Source of the DNA: Candidatus Aminicenantes bacterium UBA2190
GTDB lineage: Bacteria > Acidobacteriota > Aminicenantia > UBA2199
Assembly (NCBI GenBank): GCA_002335385.1
Contig: DCVK01000021.1
Coordinates: 143,198-207,197 of the forward strand
Length of the DNA stretch: 64,000 nucleotides
Direction: 5' to 3'
Part shown: positions 33,279 to 41,056 of the stretch, piece by piece
How positions within the stretch are numbered: position 1 is the stretch's first letter
Layout: each line of letters starts with the position of its first letter
The notes under the pieces: model-generated
Told to the model about the DNA's origin: nothing
What the model saw: only the letters and a program-made list of their open reading frames with translations
Database searches by the model: none
Program-made: the position numbers and the translations under genes

Positions 33279-34055
33279 GTGAAGAAATTGTTTATGGTGC
33301 TGCTGTTCATGATGGCCTGTGCGGCAAATGCAGCGGAAAGCCCTTTTAAGAAAGGTACTGCCTATTTGAATTTCAATTTCCATGTCAGCGGTAAATCCTG
33401 GACCGAAATCGGGAATCCCTCCTCTTCGGTCTTTGGGGTAACCGGGCCAAACTTGCTGCCGGGCGATTCCTTGGGAGTGGACAAGCTCGCTGTCCACAAC
33501 AATCAAAGCTTTGGCAACATGGCGACGGGGGTTGCCCTGGAATACGCACTCACCAATAACCTGGGACTGGAATTTCAATATTCCAATCGCTCCAACGATT
33601 ATGAGGGGGTTGCCATTGAACTGGCAAAACCCGAAGAATCCGAATCCGGCAATGGAGTAAAACATATAGTCCTCAACCACTACTATGATGCGGGGAGATT
33701 CTCGGATCGGGTCCTTTCATTGGGGTGCAACTACCATTTGAATTTCATCGGGATCCGCCGTCTGGATGTTTACACCGGCTTCCAGCTTGGGATCGAGGAG
33801 AAGAAATTTTCCGTCCATTCACGCTTGAAGGAAAGCGTTAAACTCGAGTTCCCGGCCATGGAGAAGGAATTTTGGATCACCCCCGTCGATTATGCGGGCA
33901 ATCGGGGCCTACTGGTCTATTCTCATGTCGCCGCCGGCTTGAATTTTTTCTTCACCAAGAGGATCGCAATCAACTTACGCTCGGGCTTGAAAATCGGTTC
34001 CCAGGGATATGAATCGGAGTTTTTTGGCGGCGCCGGATTGACTGTGAAGCTTTGA
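33279..34055 (+). CDS. Outer-membrane beta-barrel protein, uncharacterised
   Basis: A 258-aa protein with a clear signal peptide (MKKLFMVLLFMMACAANA, cleavage before AE) and alternating hydrophobic/polar strands, for example YLNFNFHVSG, LGLEFQYSNRS, LDVYTGFQLGI and VAAGLNFFFTKRIAINLRSG. This is the pattern of small 8-10-strand barrels. The start is GTG 33279 with an optimal CAAGGAGG ribosome site. It follows a terminator, so it is a separate unit. No homologous family is recognised and no function is proposed. Confidence 0.7.
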   Translation: MKKLFMVLLFMMACAANAAESPFKKGTAYLNFNFHVSGKSWTEIGNPSSSVFGVTGPNLLPGDSLGVDKLAVHNNQSFGNMATGVALEYALTNNLGLEFQYSNRSNDYEGVAIELAKPEESESGNGVKHIVLNHYYDAGRFSDRVLSLGCNYHLNFIGIRRLDVYTGFQLGIEEKKFSVHSRLKESVKLEFPAMEKEFWITPVDYAGNRGLLVYSHVAAGLNFFFTKRIAINLRSGLKIGSQGYESEFFGGAGLTVKL

Positions 34056-34177
34056 TCATCCAACCATGGCCGCACACCTCGTCCCCAGGCTTTAGAGTTC
34101 CTGCCGGTCAGCTAACCTGTGGATGGCAGTGATGAATTGAGGATAGACATTCTTATGAAAACAAGAAGGAGGCTCTC

Positions 34178-34849
34178 ATGAATTTCAAAAAAATGCTTTT
34201 CATCTGGTTATTGCTGTTCCCGCTGGCACTGAGCGCGGATATTTTATCGGGCGCGCGCCTGGGCTTTCAGCAGGGGCATCTGCTTTCGCGGCTGGATTTT
34301 TCCTGGAACCTGTCGCCATACAGCATCGCCGACATGCAGCGTGCCCAGGGCGGCATTTTCCTGTCGCTCCGGCTGGGAGATCATTTCGCCATCCGACCGG
34401 AATTGAACTTCACGCAAAAAGGGGTGCACGTCCGCTCTGGGGGGGCGCAGATCCCTCCGTCCGAGGAAACGCGGCGCTTTGAATTTGTCGAATTTCCGGT
34501 CAATGTTCATTTCTACCCCTTGGGAAAAAGGGGCGTTGTGACCCCGTCGTTCTTCGCCGGTCCCTACGCTGCCGCCCGGATTGGCTGGCGAATGACCGTC
34601 AACGGCAGAGAAGTTGACGTGCCCTCTTTTCTGGCCCATTCTTTCGATCTGGGCATGATGGCGGGCATCGCCTTGGCCGCGAAAACCGGAGCCGGACGTC
34701 TCCATTGCGAGTTGCGGTATTCTCATGGGCTTAGCAATTTTTTGGAGGACCCATGGTACGGCAGTCATCCCGAATCGACGACCATTAAAACGCGTTCCCT
34801 GGCCCTGCTGTTCGGCTTCAGCCTGCCGCTGGGCAAGAATTGGCAATAA
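34178..34849 (+). CDS. PorT-like outer-membrane beta-barrel protein
   Basis: A 223-aa protein with a signal peptide (MNFKKMLFIWLLLFPLALSA) and a barrel of the PorT/OMP_b-brl_2 type: GARLGFQQGHLLS at the mature N-terminus, FAIRPELNFTQKGVHV, the FEFVEFPVNVHFYPLG hairpin and FFAGPYAAARIG. These segments are typical of that family. An AGAAGGAGG ribosome site precedes ATG. It lies 122 bp after the previous barrel gene; no promoter was identified. Function unknown. A perfect palindrome 14 bp downstream may end its transcript. Confidence 0.78.
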   Translation: MNFKKMLFIWLLLFPLALSADILSGARLGFQQGHLLSRLDFSWNLSPYSIADMQRAQGGIFLSLRLGDHFAIRPELNFTQKGVHVRSGGAQIPPSEETRRFEFVEFPVNVHFYPLGKRGVVTPSFFAGPYAAARIGWRMTVNGREVDVPSFLAHSFDLGMMAGIALAAKTGAGRLHCELRYSHGLSNFLEDPWYGSHPESTTIKTRSLALLFGFSLPLGKNWQ

Positions 34850-34863
34850 AGAAAGAGTATGCG

Positions 34864-34887
34864 GGGGCGATTCCCGGGAATCGCCCC
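34864..34887. terminator. 24-bp perfect palindrome, terminator-like
   Basis: GGGGCGATTCCC (34864-34875) is followed without a gap by its reverse complement GGGAATCGCCCC. As RNA it forms a strong stem closed by a small CCGG-centred loop, 14 bp after the barrel stop. The T tract is poor (GTTTCC), so termination efficiency is uncertain. Confidence 0.5.
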
Positions 34888-34907
34888 GTTTCCTGACGAG
34901 GATTACC

Positions 34908-35030
34908 TTGAAGATCAAACAGTTCGCGGCGCTTGCGTTTTGGCTGGTCTTTTTTACAGCGACTAGGTTGAAAACGAGGTATAGATTTCTGGCAACGCAT
35001 CGATGGGCTTTTCAGCCAGTGGTCGGTTAA
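34908..35030 (+). pseudogene. Truncated start of a secreted-protein gene
   Basis: After a GACGAGG ribosome-like site, TTG 34908 opens a frame MKIKQFAALAFWLVFFTATR, a textbook signal peptide, which then runs into non-coding-looking sequence and stops at 35030 after 40 codons. It looks like the 5' end of an exported-protein gene whose body has been lost. A short genuine peptide is less likely. Confidence 0.35.
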
Positions 35031-35187
35031 AAAAACAGTAAAAGTTCGCTGTGAGTGCAATTGCCCCATCAACTCATCTGTCCAGCAAGGAATGCGCGCT
35101 CTCCTGGATTGGGTCATTTGGCCATGGCGGCTTGGGGTTTGCTGCTTCCTTCCCACTGTCCACTGTAAACCGTCCCTGAGGACCTGT

Positions 35188-35216
35188 TTGCCATTTCCCG
35201 AAATTGCTGGTAAAAT
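35188..35216 (+). promoter_or_regulatory. Strong promoter giving leaderless kdsA mRNA
   Basis: TTGCCA (35188-35193), 17-bp spacer, TAAAAT (35211-35216) preceded by TGG as an extended -10. The ATG at 35224 lies 7 nt after the -10, where transcription would start. No ribosome site is present. Confidence 0.65.
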
Positions 35217-35223
35217 CGACCTT

Positions 35224-36036
35224 ATGAAGACGTTTTTCAAGGTCGACGATCTGGAAATCAGCGATGAGAAGCTTTTCCTGATCGCCGGGCCCTGCGTTAT
35301 CGAGGACGAGGGGCTGACCCGCGAGATCGCCGCCGAGGCCCGGAAGATCACCGCTGAATTGGGCATCCCCTACATCTTCAAGGCCTCTTTCGACAAGGCC
35401 AACCGTTCCTCCGCCGGCTCGGCCCGCGGTCCGGGCATCGAAAAGGGGCTGCCGGTGCTGGAGCGCATCAAGGCCGATTACGCTCTCCCCGTCCTCTCCG
35501 ACATCCACGAGCCCTGGCAGGCCGCCGAAGTCGCCCATGTCCTCTCTGTCATCCAGATCCCGGCCTTCCTCAGCCGCCAGACCGACCTGCTGCTGGCCGC
35601 CGCGCGCACCGGCCTGCCGCTGAACATCAAGAAGAGCCAGATGATGAGCCCGGCCGACATCCGCCTGGCGGTCGACAAGGTCGCCGGCGCCGACAATTCC
35701 CGCGTCATGCTCACCGAGCGCGGCACCTTTTTCGGCTACAACAGCCTGGTGGTCGACTTCCGCTCCATCCCGCTGATGAAGGAGAGCGGCTGCCCGGTGG
35801 TCATGGACGCCACCCACGCGGTGCAGCGCCCCAGCGCCGCCGCCGGCGTCTCGGGCGGCGATCCGCGCTTCATCCCGCTGCTGGCTGCCGCCGGCGTCAC
35901 CTCCGGCGCCAACGGCGTTTTTCTCGAGGTGCATCCCCGTCCCGAGCAGGCCCTCTCGGATGGCCGGAATTCCCTGCCCCTGGGCGATCTCCGCCCCCTT
36001 TTAATCCGCCTGCAGAAGTTGTATAATCTCGCTTGA
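35224..36036 (+). CDS. kdsA: KDO-8-phosphate synthase
   Basis: A 270-aa aldolase-type enzyme condensing PEP and arabinose-5-phosphate to KDO-8-phosphate for the lipopolysaccharide core. Motifs: LFLIAGPCVIEDE near residue 17, YIFKASFDKANRSS near 50, GPGIEKGLPVL, LPVLSDIHEPWQ, FLSRQTDLLLAAA, NIKKSQMMSP, LTERGTFFGYNSLVVD and VVMDATHAVQRP. ATG 35224 was chosen from motif placement and its 7-nt distance from a strong promoter. First gene of kdsA-kdsD-kdsC, with 1-4-nt overlaps. Confidence 0.96.
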   Translation: MKTFFKVDDLEISDEKLFLIAGPCVIEDEGLTREIAAEARKITAELGIPYIFKASFDKANRSSAGSARGPGIEKGLPVLERIKADYALPVLSDIHEPWQAAEVAHVLSVIQIPAFLSRQTDLLLAAARTGLPLNIKKSQMMSPADIRLAVDKVAGADNSRVMLTERGTFFGYNSLVVDFRSIPLMKESGCPVVMDATHAVQRPSAAAGVSGGDPRFIPLLAAAGVTSGANGVFLEVHPRPEQALSDGRNSLPLGDLRPLLIRLQKLYNLA

Positions 36037-36995
36037 TGGGCAGTATTGAGACGGGAAAAAAGGTTCTGCAGACCGAAGCCAATGCCATTTTAAAAGCCCT
36101 CAACCGCATCGACCGGCAGTTCGAAACCGCCGTCGACATCCTCTTCCGCTGCCGCGGCCAGATCGTCGTCACCGGCATGGGCAAGTCGGGCCTGGTCGGG
36201 CGCAAGATCGCCGCCACTCTGACCTCGACCGGCAGCCCGGCCGTCTTCCTGCACCCGGCCGAGGCCATCCACGGCGACATCGGCATCATCCACCCCGAGG
36301 ACGCGGTCCTCGTCCTCTCCACCTCCGGGGAGACCGGCGAGGTCACCCGCATGCTCGACTACATCAAGCGCCTGGGCATCAAGCTGATCGCCCTGGTCGG
36401 CAACCCGCGCTCGACCCTGGCGCGCCAGAGCGACGTCTTCATTGACTGCAGCGTCGAGAAAGAGGCCTGCCCGATCGGGCTTGTGCCCTCGGCCTCCTCC
36501 ACGCTGGCCCTGGCCGTGGGCGACGCCCTCTCCATCGCGTTGATGGAGAAGCGCGGCTTCAGCGAGGAGGATTTCCGCTACTTCCACCCCGGGGGCCAGA
36601 TCGGCAAGAAGCTGCTCAAGGTCAAGCATCTGATGCACAGGGGCCGGCAGCTGCCCATCGCCGACGTCGCCGCGCGCATGAAGGGCGTGATCGGCACCAT
36701 CAACGAAAAGAAATTCGGCGTGGCCATCGTGGTCCGCGATCGCGACCGCGTGGCCGGCATCATCACTGACGGCGACCTGCGCCGCCTTTTTTTAAAGGGA
36801 ACGGACTTTTCCAAGGCCCGGGCCTCGTCCTGCATGACCGCCGGGCCGCTGTGCATCAGCGAGGAAAAGATGGCCGTCGAGGCCCTGAAGATCATGGAAG
36901 ACCGGGCGGTGACCTCGCTGATCGTCGTCGACGACAGGAACCGGCTGCGCGGACTGCTGCACCTGCACGACCTATGGAGAACGGAGATGATATGA
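36036..36995 (+). CDS. kdsD: Arabinose-5-phosphate isomerase (KdsD/KpsF family)
   Basis: A 319-aa sugar isomerase converting ribulose-5-phosphate to arabinose-5-phosphate, the KdsA substrate. SIS domain about 30-170, with VTGMGKSGLVGRKIAATLTS, STSGETGEVTRML and PSASSTLALAVGDALSIALM. Two CBS domains follow (about 205-319), including VAGIITDGDLRRLF. ATG 36036 overlaps the kdsA stop by 1 nt (TTGATG); an in-frame TTG at 36033 is an alternative start. Confidence 0.94.
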   Translation: MGSIETGKKVLQTEANAILKALNRIDRQFETAVDILFRCRGQIVVTGMGKSGLVGRKIAATLTSTGSPAVFLHPAEAIHGDIGIIHPEDAVLVLSTSGETGEVTRMLDYIKRLGIKLIALVGNPRSTLARQSDVFIDCSVEKEACPIGLVPSASSTLALAVGDALSIALMEKRGFSEEDFRYFHPGGQIGKKLLKVKHLMHRGRQLPIADVAARMKGVIGTINEKKFGVAIVVRDRDRVAGIITDGDLRRLFLKGTDFSKARASSCMTAGPLCISEEKMAVEALKIMEDRAVTSLIVVDDRNRLRGLLHLHDLWRTEMI

Positions 36996-37555
36996 TGGAC
37001 CAGAAAGAGTTGGCCAAGAAGATCAAGCTGATCATCATGGACGTGGATGGGACCCTGTCGGACGGGCGCTTTTTCATGATGCCCAACGGCCAGTCGATCA
37101 AGTCCTTCGACGTCAAGGACGGCACCGGGGTCATTTTCGCCCGCCTGGCCGGCATCAAGACGGCGATCATCACCGGCAAGACCTCCAAGCAGGTCAAGAA
37201 GCGGGCCGAGGAGCTGCAGGTCGACGAGTACTACGAAGGGGTCTACAACAAGACCATCCCGTTCTTCGAGCTGCTGAAAAAATACAATCTGGAAAAAGAG
37301 GAAGTGGCCTATATCGGCGACGACATCGGCGACGCGGAAGTGATGGGCATGGTCGGCTTTGCCGCCGCCGTCGGCGACGCCCATCCCCTGATCAAGCGCG
37401 TCTCCCATTACATTGCCAAGCGCTACGGCGGCCGCGGCGCCGTGCGCGAGGTCATCGACTTCATCCTCGACGTCCAGGAGCAGTGGACGTCCATCTTCGC
37501 CGAGCTGAAGAAATCGAACGATTGGGAGGAGATCTTCAAGGAGATCAATTCTTAA
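36992..37555 (+). CDS. kdsC: KDO-8-phosphate phosphatase (HAD family)
   Basis: A 187-aa class C0 HAD phosphatase that releases KDO from KDO-8-phosphate. The catalytic motif is MDVDGTLSDG with D17 and D19. Motif II is ITGKTS and motif III YIGDDIGDAEVM. The C-terminal tail (about 165-187) is slightly longer than in E. coli KdsC. ATG 36992 and ATG 36995 are both in frame; GGAG precedes them. It overlaps kdsD by 4 nt and closes the KDO operon. kdsB and waaA are not in the window. Confidence 0.94.
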   Translation: MMDQKELAKKIKLIIMDVDGTLSDGRFFMMPNGQSIKSFDVKDGTGVIFARLAGIKTAIITGKTSKQVKKRAEELQVDEYYEGVYNKTIPFFELLKKYNLEKEEVAYIGDDIGDAEVMGMVGFAAAVGDAHPLIKRVSHYIAKRYGGRGAVREVIDFILDVQEQWTSIFAELKKSNDWEEIFKEINS

Positions 37556-37807
37556 GACGGTATCCGGTGCACGGTTGACGGTGAATAAGGCAAAAGGTAA
37601 AAGTAAGAGACGAAGCACCAAATTCCAAGCACCAAACAACAAATAATTTCCAAATCCCAAATTCCAATGTCCAAAACGAGAGCCCTTTCAGTTTCTTTTC
37701 TTTGTTTGGGTCATTGAATCATTGGCATTTGGTGCTTATTTGGGATTTGGTGCTTGTGATTTGGAATTTTAATTCTTACAATATCTTCCTCTATCGTAGA
37801 CCGTGAC
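37556..37807. repeat. Dispersed inverted-repeat element, copy 2
   Basis: The 252-bp gap between kdsC and the convergent gene. Left arm of CCAAATTCCAA and AGCACCAAATTCCAAGC words (about 37612-37675), a core around 37676-37716 (TTTCTTTTCTTTG, GGGTCATTG), and a right arm about 37717-37770 carrying the reverse complements (TTTGGTGCTTATTTGGGA). It matches the arrangement at 23.5-23.7 kb. No gene is seen. Confidence 0.7.
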
Positions 37808-38689
37808 TTACTTCTTTTGCTTCTCCATAAGGTTTGTTCCCAAATCCTTGATTAGCGCCGCCATCTCCTCGCCCTGGCCCAAGCCGCCCCAAACAAGCTC
37901 TCCCTGCATGGATACCCGGACCGGGCCGTTGTAGGGGTCGTTGATCACCAGGTTCCCCGGCCGGATTTCCGTGGCGGCGCCTTCCTTGTCCAGCCGGGCC
38001 CAGCGCTGCAGCCTGGCGCGGGCTTTGTCCGCGCCCGCGCTGTTCATGATGAACAGTTTGAAGCGCCTGCCGTTCACTTCGTAGTCGGCGCTGAAAGCCG
38101 CGCCCAGGAAATCGTGGCCCAGGAAGTTGTCCAGGAAGTAGCGCTCGGAATGGGCGATCTTGCCGCGGACGGGGAAGGCGGCCAATGCCGCCGGCAGGGC
38201 GTTGCCGCCGTTGACGGCCTGGGCGATCCTCTCGCCAAGATGGCGCAGCGCGTCCGCCCCCGCCTCGCCGAGGTCGAAGCCGTTCAGCTTGACGTAATAG
38301 GCGTCGCTGATGAAGTTCAGTACGCCCTCCTCGATGTAGCCCTCGCTGCCCAGGGCCAGGTAATCGCCCTGCAGCGGCTTCTCCGAGCTGTAGATGGCGA
38401 AGGCGTTTTCCGGCGTGCCGTGGAAGTAGATCTCGGCCGTCAGCGCCTGCCGGCTCTCATTGACGTAGTTCTGCACGGCCAGGAGCTCGAAGCCGCAGGC
38501 CAGGAAGCTCTCGGCGGCGCCGTTGATGTGCTCGTACAGGTTGTCGGGCCGGAACGTCCGCACGTCACCGTCCCGTGTCCAGCCCTTCAGCTCCGGGAAC
38601 AAGGCGGCCATGTCCGGAGCCGCAGCCGCCAGGGGCAGCGCCGCCGCCAGCAGCGCGGCCAGCAGGATGTTCTTGCTTCTTGCTTTCAT
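37808..38689 (-). CDS. Secreted DUF6599-like protein
   Basis: A 293-aa exported protein. Signal peptide MKARSKNILLAALLAAALPL to about residue 23. The mature part includes WTRDGDVRTFRPDNLYEHIN and GAAESFLACGFELL, then IYFHGTPENAFAIYSSEK, which I associate with DUF6599 proteins of Acidobacteria-like genomes. No catalytic motif is visible. The start at 38689 is supported by GAGAAGGAGAGG; the longer frame lacks this. It follows folP by 29 nt and is probably its co-transcribed neighbour by position only. Confidence 0.65.
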   Translation of the reverse strand: MKARSKNILLAALLAAALPLAAAAPDMAALFPELKGWTRDGDVRTFRPDNLYEHINGAAESFLACGFELLAVQNYVNESRQALTAEIYFHGTPENAFAIYSSEKPLQGDYLALGSEGYIEEGVLNFISDAYYVKLNGFDLGEAGADALRHLGERIAQAVNGGNALPAALAAFPVRGKIAHSERYFLDNFLGHDFLGAAFSADYEVNGRRFKLFIMNSAGADKARARLQRWARLDKEGAATEIRPGNLVINDPYNGPVRVSMQGELVWGGLGQGEEMAALIKDLGTNLMEKQKK

Positions 38690-38718
38690 GAATCCTCTCC
38701 TTCTCAAGGGGTGCGTTC

Positions 38719-39552
38719 CTATTCCGTCAGGCTGTGCCAGACCTTCAGCGCCTTGACCGTGGCGTCCACGTCGTGGACGCGCAGGATGGCGGCGCCGTTG
38801 CGCGCGGCGACCAGGTTGGCGGCGATGGTCTCGGCCTCGCGCCTTTCCGGGGTCTTCTCGCCGCCCAGCAGGCCGAGGAACGACTTGCGCGACACCCCGA
38901 CCAGCAGGGGCAGCTCGAACTCGGCGAAGCGCTTCAGGTGGCGGATGAGGGCGATGTTGTCCTCCAGGCGCTTGCCGAAGCCGATGCCCGGGTCGAGGAT
39001 GATCTTTTCCTTCTTGATGCCGCGGCCCAGGGCGTAGTCGATGCGTTCCTGGAAATAGTCGGCGACCTCGGCCACGACGTCTGCATAGGAGGGGTCGCGC
39101 TGCATGGTCTCCGGCGTGCCCAGGATGTGCATCAGCACCACCGGCACGTCCAGCTCGGCCACCACCGTGGCCATGCGCTCGCTGAAGCGCAGGGCCGAGA
39201 TGTCGTTGATCATGTCGGCGCCGCCCTCCTCCACCGCCCGCTGCGCCACCTCCTCCTTGCTGGTGTCGATTGAAACCAGCACGCCCGTCTCCTCCTTGAT
39301 GCGGCTGATCACGGGCAGGACGCGGTCGATCTCCTCGTCCAGGCCGATGGCGGCAGCGCCCGGGCGCGAGCTTTCGCCGCCGACGTCGATGATATCGGCC
39401 CCGGCCGCCGCCATCGCGCGCGCGTGCGCCATGGCCGCCTCGGGCTCGAAGAAGCGGCCGGCATCGGAGAACGAGTCGGGGGTGACATTGAGGATGCCCA
39501 TGACCAGCGGGCCGGCCTTTTCCAGGAAGCCGTTGCGCAGGTAGAGCTTCAT
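38719..39552 (-). CDS. folP: Dihydropteroate synthase
   Basis: A 277-aa TIM-barrel enzyme joining p-aminobenzoate to the pterin pyrophosphate in folate synthesis. It has the two family signatures, MGILNVTPDSFSDAGRF near residue 18 and IIDVGGESSRPGA near 54, plus NDISALRF, ILDPGIGFGK near 190 and SRKSFLG. The start at 39552 overlaps the stop of the nucleotidyltransferase gene (ATGA). A much longer open frame reads on upstream but only shadows that gene. Confidence 0.95.
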   Translation of the reverse strand: MKLYLRNGFLEKAGPLVMGILNVTPDSFSDAGRFFEPEAAMAHARAMAAAGADIIDVGGESSRPGAAAIGLDEEIDRVLPVISRIKEETGVLVSIDTSKEEVAQRAVEEGGADMINDISALRFSERMATVVAELDVPVVLMHILGTPETMQRDPSYADVVAEVADYFQERIDYALGRGIKKEKIILDPGIGFGKRLEDNIALIRHLKRFAEFELPLLVGVSRKSFLGLLGGEKTPERREAETIAANLVAARNGAAILRVHDVDATVKALKVWHSLTE

Positions 39553-41018
39553 TTGTTTTCGCCTCCCTTCCTTTTGCGCTCGGCGCGGAAGAGGGCCAGC
39601 CCCTGCTCGCGGGTGCGGAATGCGCCGTCCAGCTGCAGGTCGTACAGCCGTTTCAGCTGCACGCCCATCTGGCGGCCGGCGGGTACGCCCAGGGCCAGCA
39701 GGTCGCGGCCGAGGATCAGCGGCCGGATGGTCTCCTGGCTGATGCGGTATTCGTCCTTGCGGTCGGCGAACCAGCGGGCGATGGCGTCTAGTTTGCGGAA
39801 GGCGAGCGGGCGGTCCGCGCGCGAGCGGCGGTCGGCGAAATCGAGCAGCAGCAGGAGCAGGTCCTCGCCGTCCATGTCCTTGACGGCCCGGGCGACGGCC
39901 TTGAAGGTGATCTCGCCGCGGTTGCGGTAGAGCTCGAAGATGCGGTGGTGCTGCTGGATCAGCTTCAGCACGATGCGGCGCAGCGGAAAGCCCTGGCGGG
40001 TCTCGATGCGCAGCCTCTCCAGCAGGCCGTCGGCCAGCCTGACGCCGCGCGAGTCGTGGAAGGGGGAGGTGACGGTCATGCGCCCGCGCTTGAACTCCCA
40101 GGCGGTGGTGACGGCCTTGCCGCAGTCGTGCAGCAGCGCCGCCAGCAGCAGCGCCAGCGCCCGCGGCTCGTCCAGGCGCTGCTGGCGCGCCAGCTTGGCG
40201 GCGATGTCGACGGTGATCAGCGTATGCGCCCAGACCGAGTGATGGCCCTGCTCGTCGCTCTCGGGGTGAAAATGGGCGTCCTGGATGGTCAGGGCCAGGA
40301 CGGCGAGTTCGGGGAAGAGCTGGTCCAGCACGGTCAGCCGGAAGTACTCCTGCAGGCCCAGCGACGGGCGCGGCGATTCCAGCAGCAGGCGCAGCAGCTC
40401 GTCGGCGACGCGCTCGGCGCTCAGCTCGCCCAGCGGCACCTTGCGCGCCTTGGCATAGATGGCCTTGTCGACGGCGAAGGCGTGGCGGGAGGCGAAGCGG
40501 GCGGCGCGCAAGACGCGCAGCGGGTCGTCGCTGAAACTGGCCGGCGAGGTCATGGCGATGCGCCGTCCGGCGATGGCCTGCAGCCCGCGATGGGGATCGG
40601 CGACCGCCCCGTCGGCCAGGCGCACGGCGATGGAGTTGCAGGTGAAGTCGCGCCGCCCCAGGTCCTCCTCCAGGGTGACCTCGGGGCCGGACTGCACCTC
40701 GATGTCCCTGTGGCCGTGGGCGCTGCCTTCCTTTTTCCGGTCGCGGCGCGGCAGGGCGATATCGAAGGTCCGGCCCCGGCGGCTGAACTTGATCACCGCG
40801 AAGCTCTTGCCCACGGTGTCGGTCTTGCCGTGCCCGCGCAGGCGCGACTCGACCTCGTCGTAGCCCAGCCCGGTCACCAGCAGGTCGACGTCCTGCTCGG
40901 CAACGGCCTTGCCGTAAAGGACGCGGTCGCGCACCGTGCCGCCGACGACGTAGGCGTCCCGGCCGAACACTGAGACGAAAAAATCCTTCTGGGGGAAGTC
41001 GATGCGCAGCCGCTTCAT
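39549..41018 (-). CDS. CCA-adding enzyme/poly(A) polymerase-family nucleotidyltransferase with HD domain
   Basis: A 489-aa class II tRNA nucleotidyltransferase-like protein. Head domain: VVGGTVRDRVL (G26-G27, R30-D31) and the metal pair D43-V-D45 (EQDVDLLVT). Then RRDFTCNSIAVRLADG and DPLRVLRAARFASRHAF, as in CCA/PAP proteins. An HD metal-binding segment, LLHDCGK, lies near residue 295, inside the C-terminal half. CCA addition versus poly(A) polymerase cannot be told apart by sight. First gene of the folP unit. It starts 9 nt after a strong -10 with no ribosome site. Confidence 0.88.
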   Translation of the reverse strand: MKRLRIDFPQKDFFVSVFGRDAYVVGGTVRDRVLYGKAVAEQDVDLLVTGLGYDEVESRLRGHGKTDTVGKSFAVIKFSRRGRTFDIALPRRDRKKEGSAHGHRDIEVQSGPEVTLEEDLGRRDFTCNSIAVRLADGAVADPHRGLQAIAGRRIAMTSPASFSDDPLRVLRAARFASRHAFAVDKAIYAKARKVPLGELSAERVADELLRLLLESPRPSLGLQEYFRLTVLDQLFPELAVLALTIQDAHFHPESDEQGHHSVWAHTLITVDIAAKLARQQRLDEPRALALLLAALLHDCGKAVTTAWEFKRGRMTVTSPFHDSRGVRLADGLLERLRIETRQGFPLRRIVLKLIQQHHRIFELYRNRGEITFKAVARAVKDMDGEDLLLLLLDFADRRSRADRPLAFRKLDAIARWFADRKDEYRISQETIRPLILGRDLLALGVPAGRQMGVQLKRLYDLQLDGAFRTREQGLALFRAERKRKGGENK

Positions 41019-41027
41019 TATGGCCAG

Positions 41028-41056
41028 ATTTTAGCGGTTCCAACCGCGGAAGTCAA
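41028..41056 (-). promoter_or_regulatory. Promoter giving a near-leaderless CCA-transferase mRNA
   Basis: On the minus strand TTGACT (41051-41056), 17-bp spacer, TAAAAT (41028-41033), then 9 nt to the ATG. The predicted start lies 0-3 nt before the initiation codon, and no ribosome site exists. Confidence 0.6.

Noticed and set aside
34725..34907. In-frame upstream part of the truncated signal-peptide frame
   Set aside because: It lies in an alternate frame of the PorT-like gene; only the portion from TTG 34908 has a ribosome-like site and signal-peptide character.
39553..41043. Upstream extension of the folP frame
   Set aside because: It shadows the CCA-transferase-like gene on the same strand; folP motifs start only after 39552 and the ATGA overlap sets the start there.
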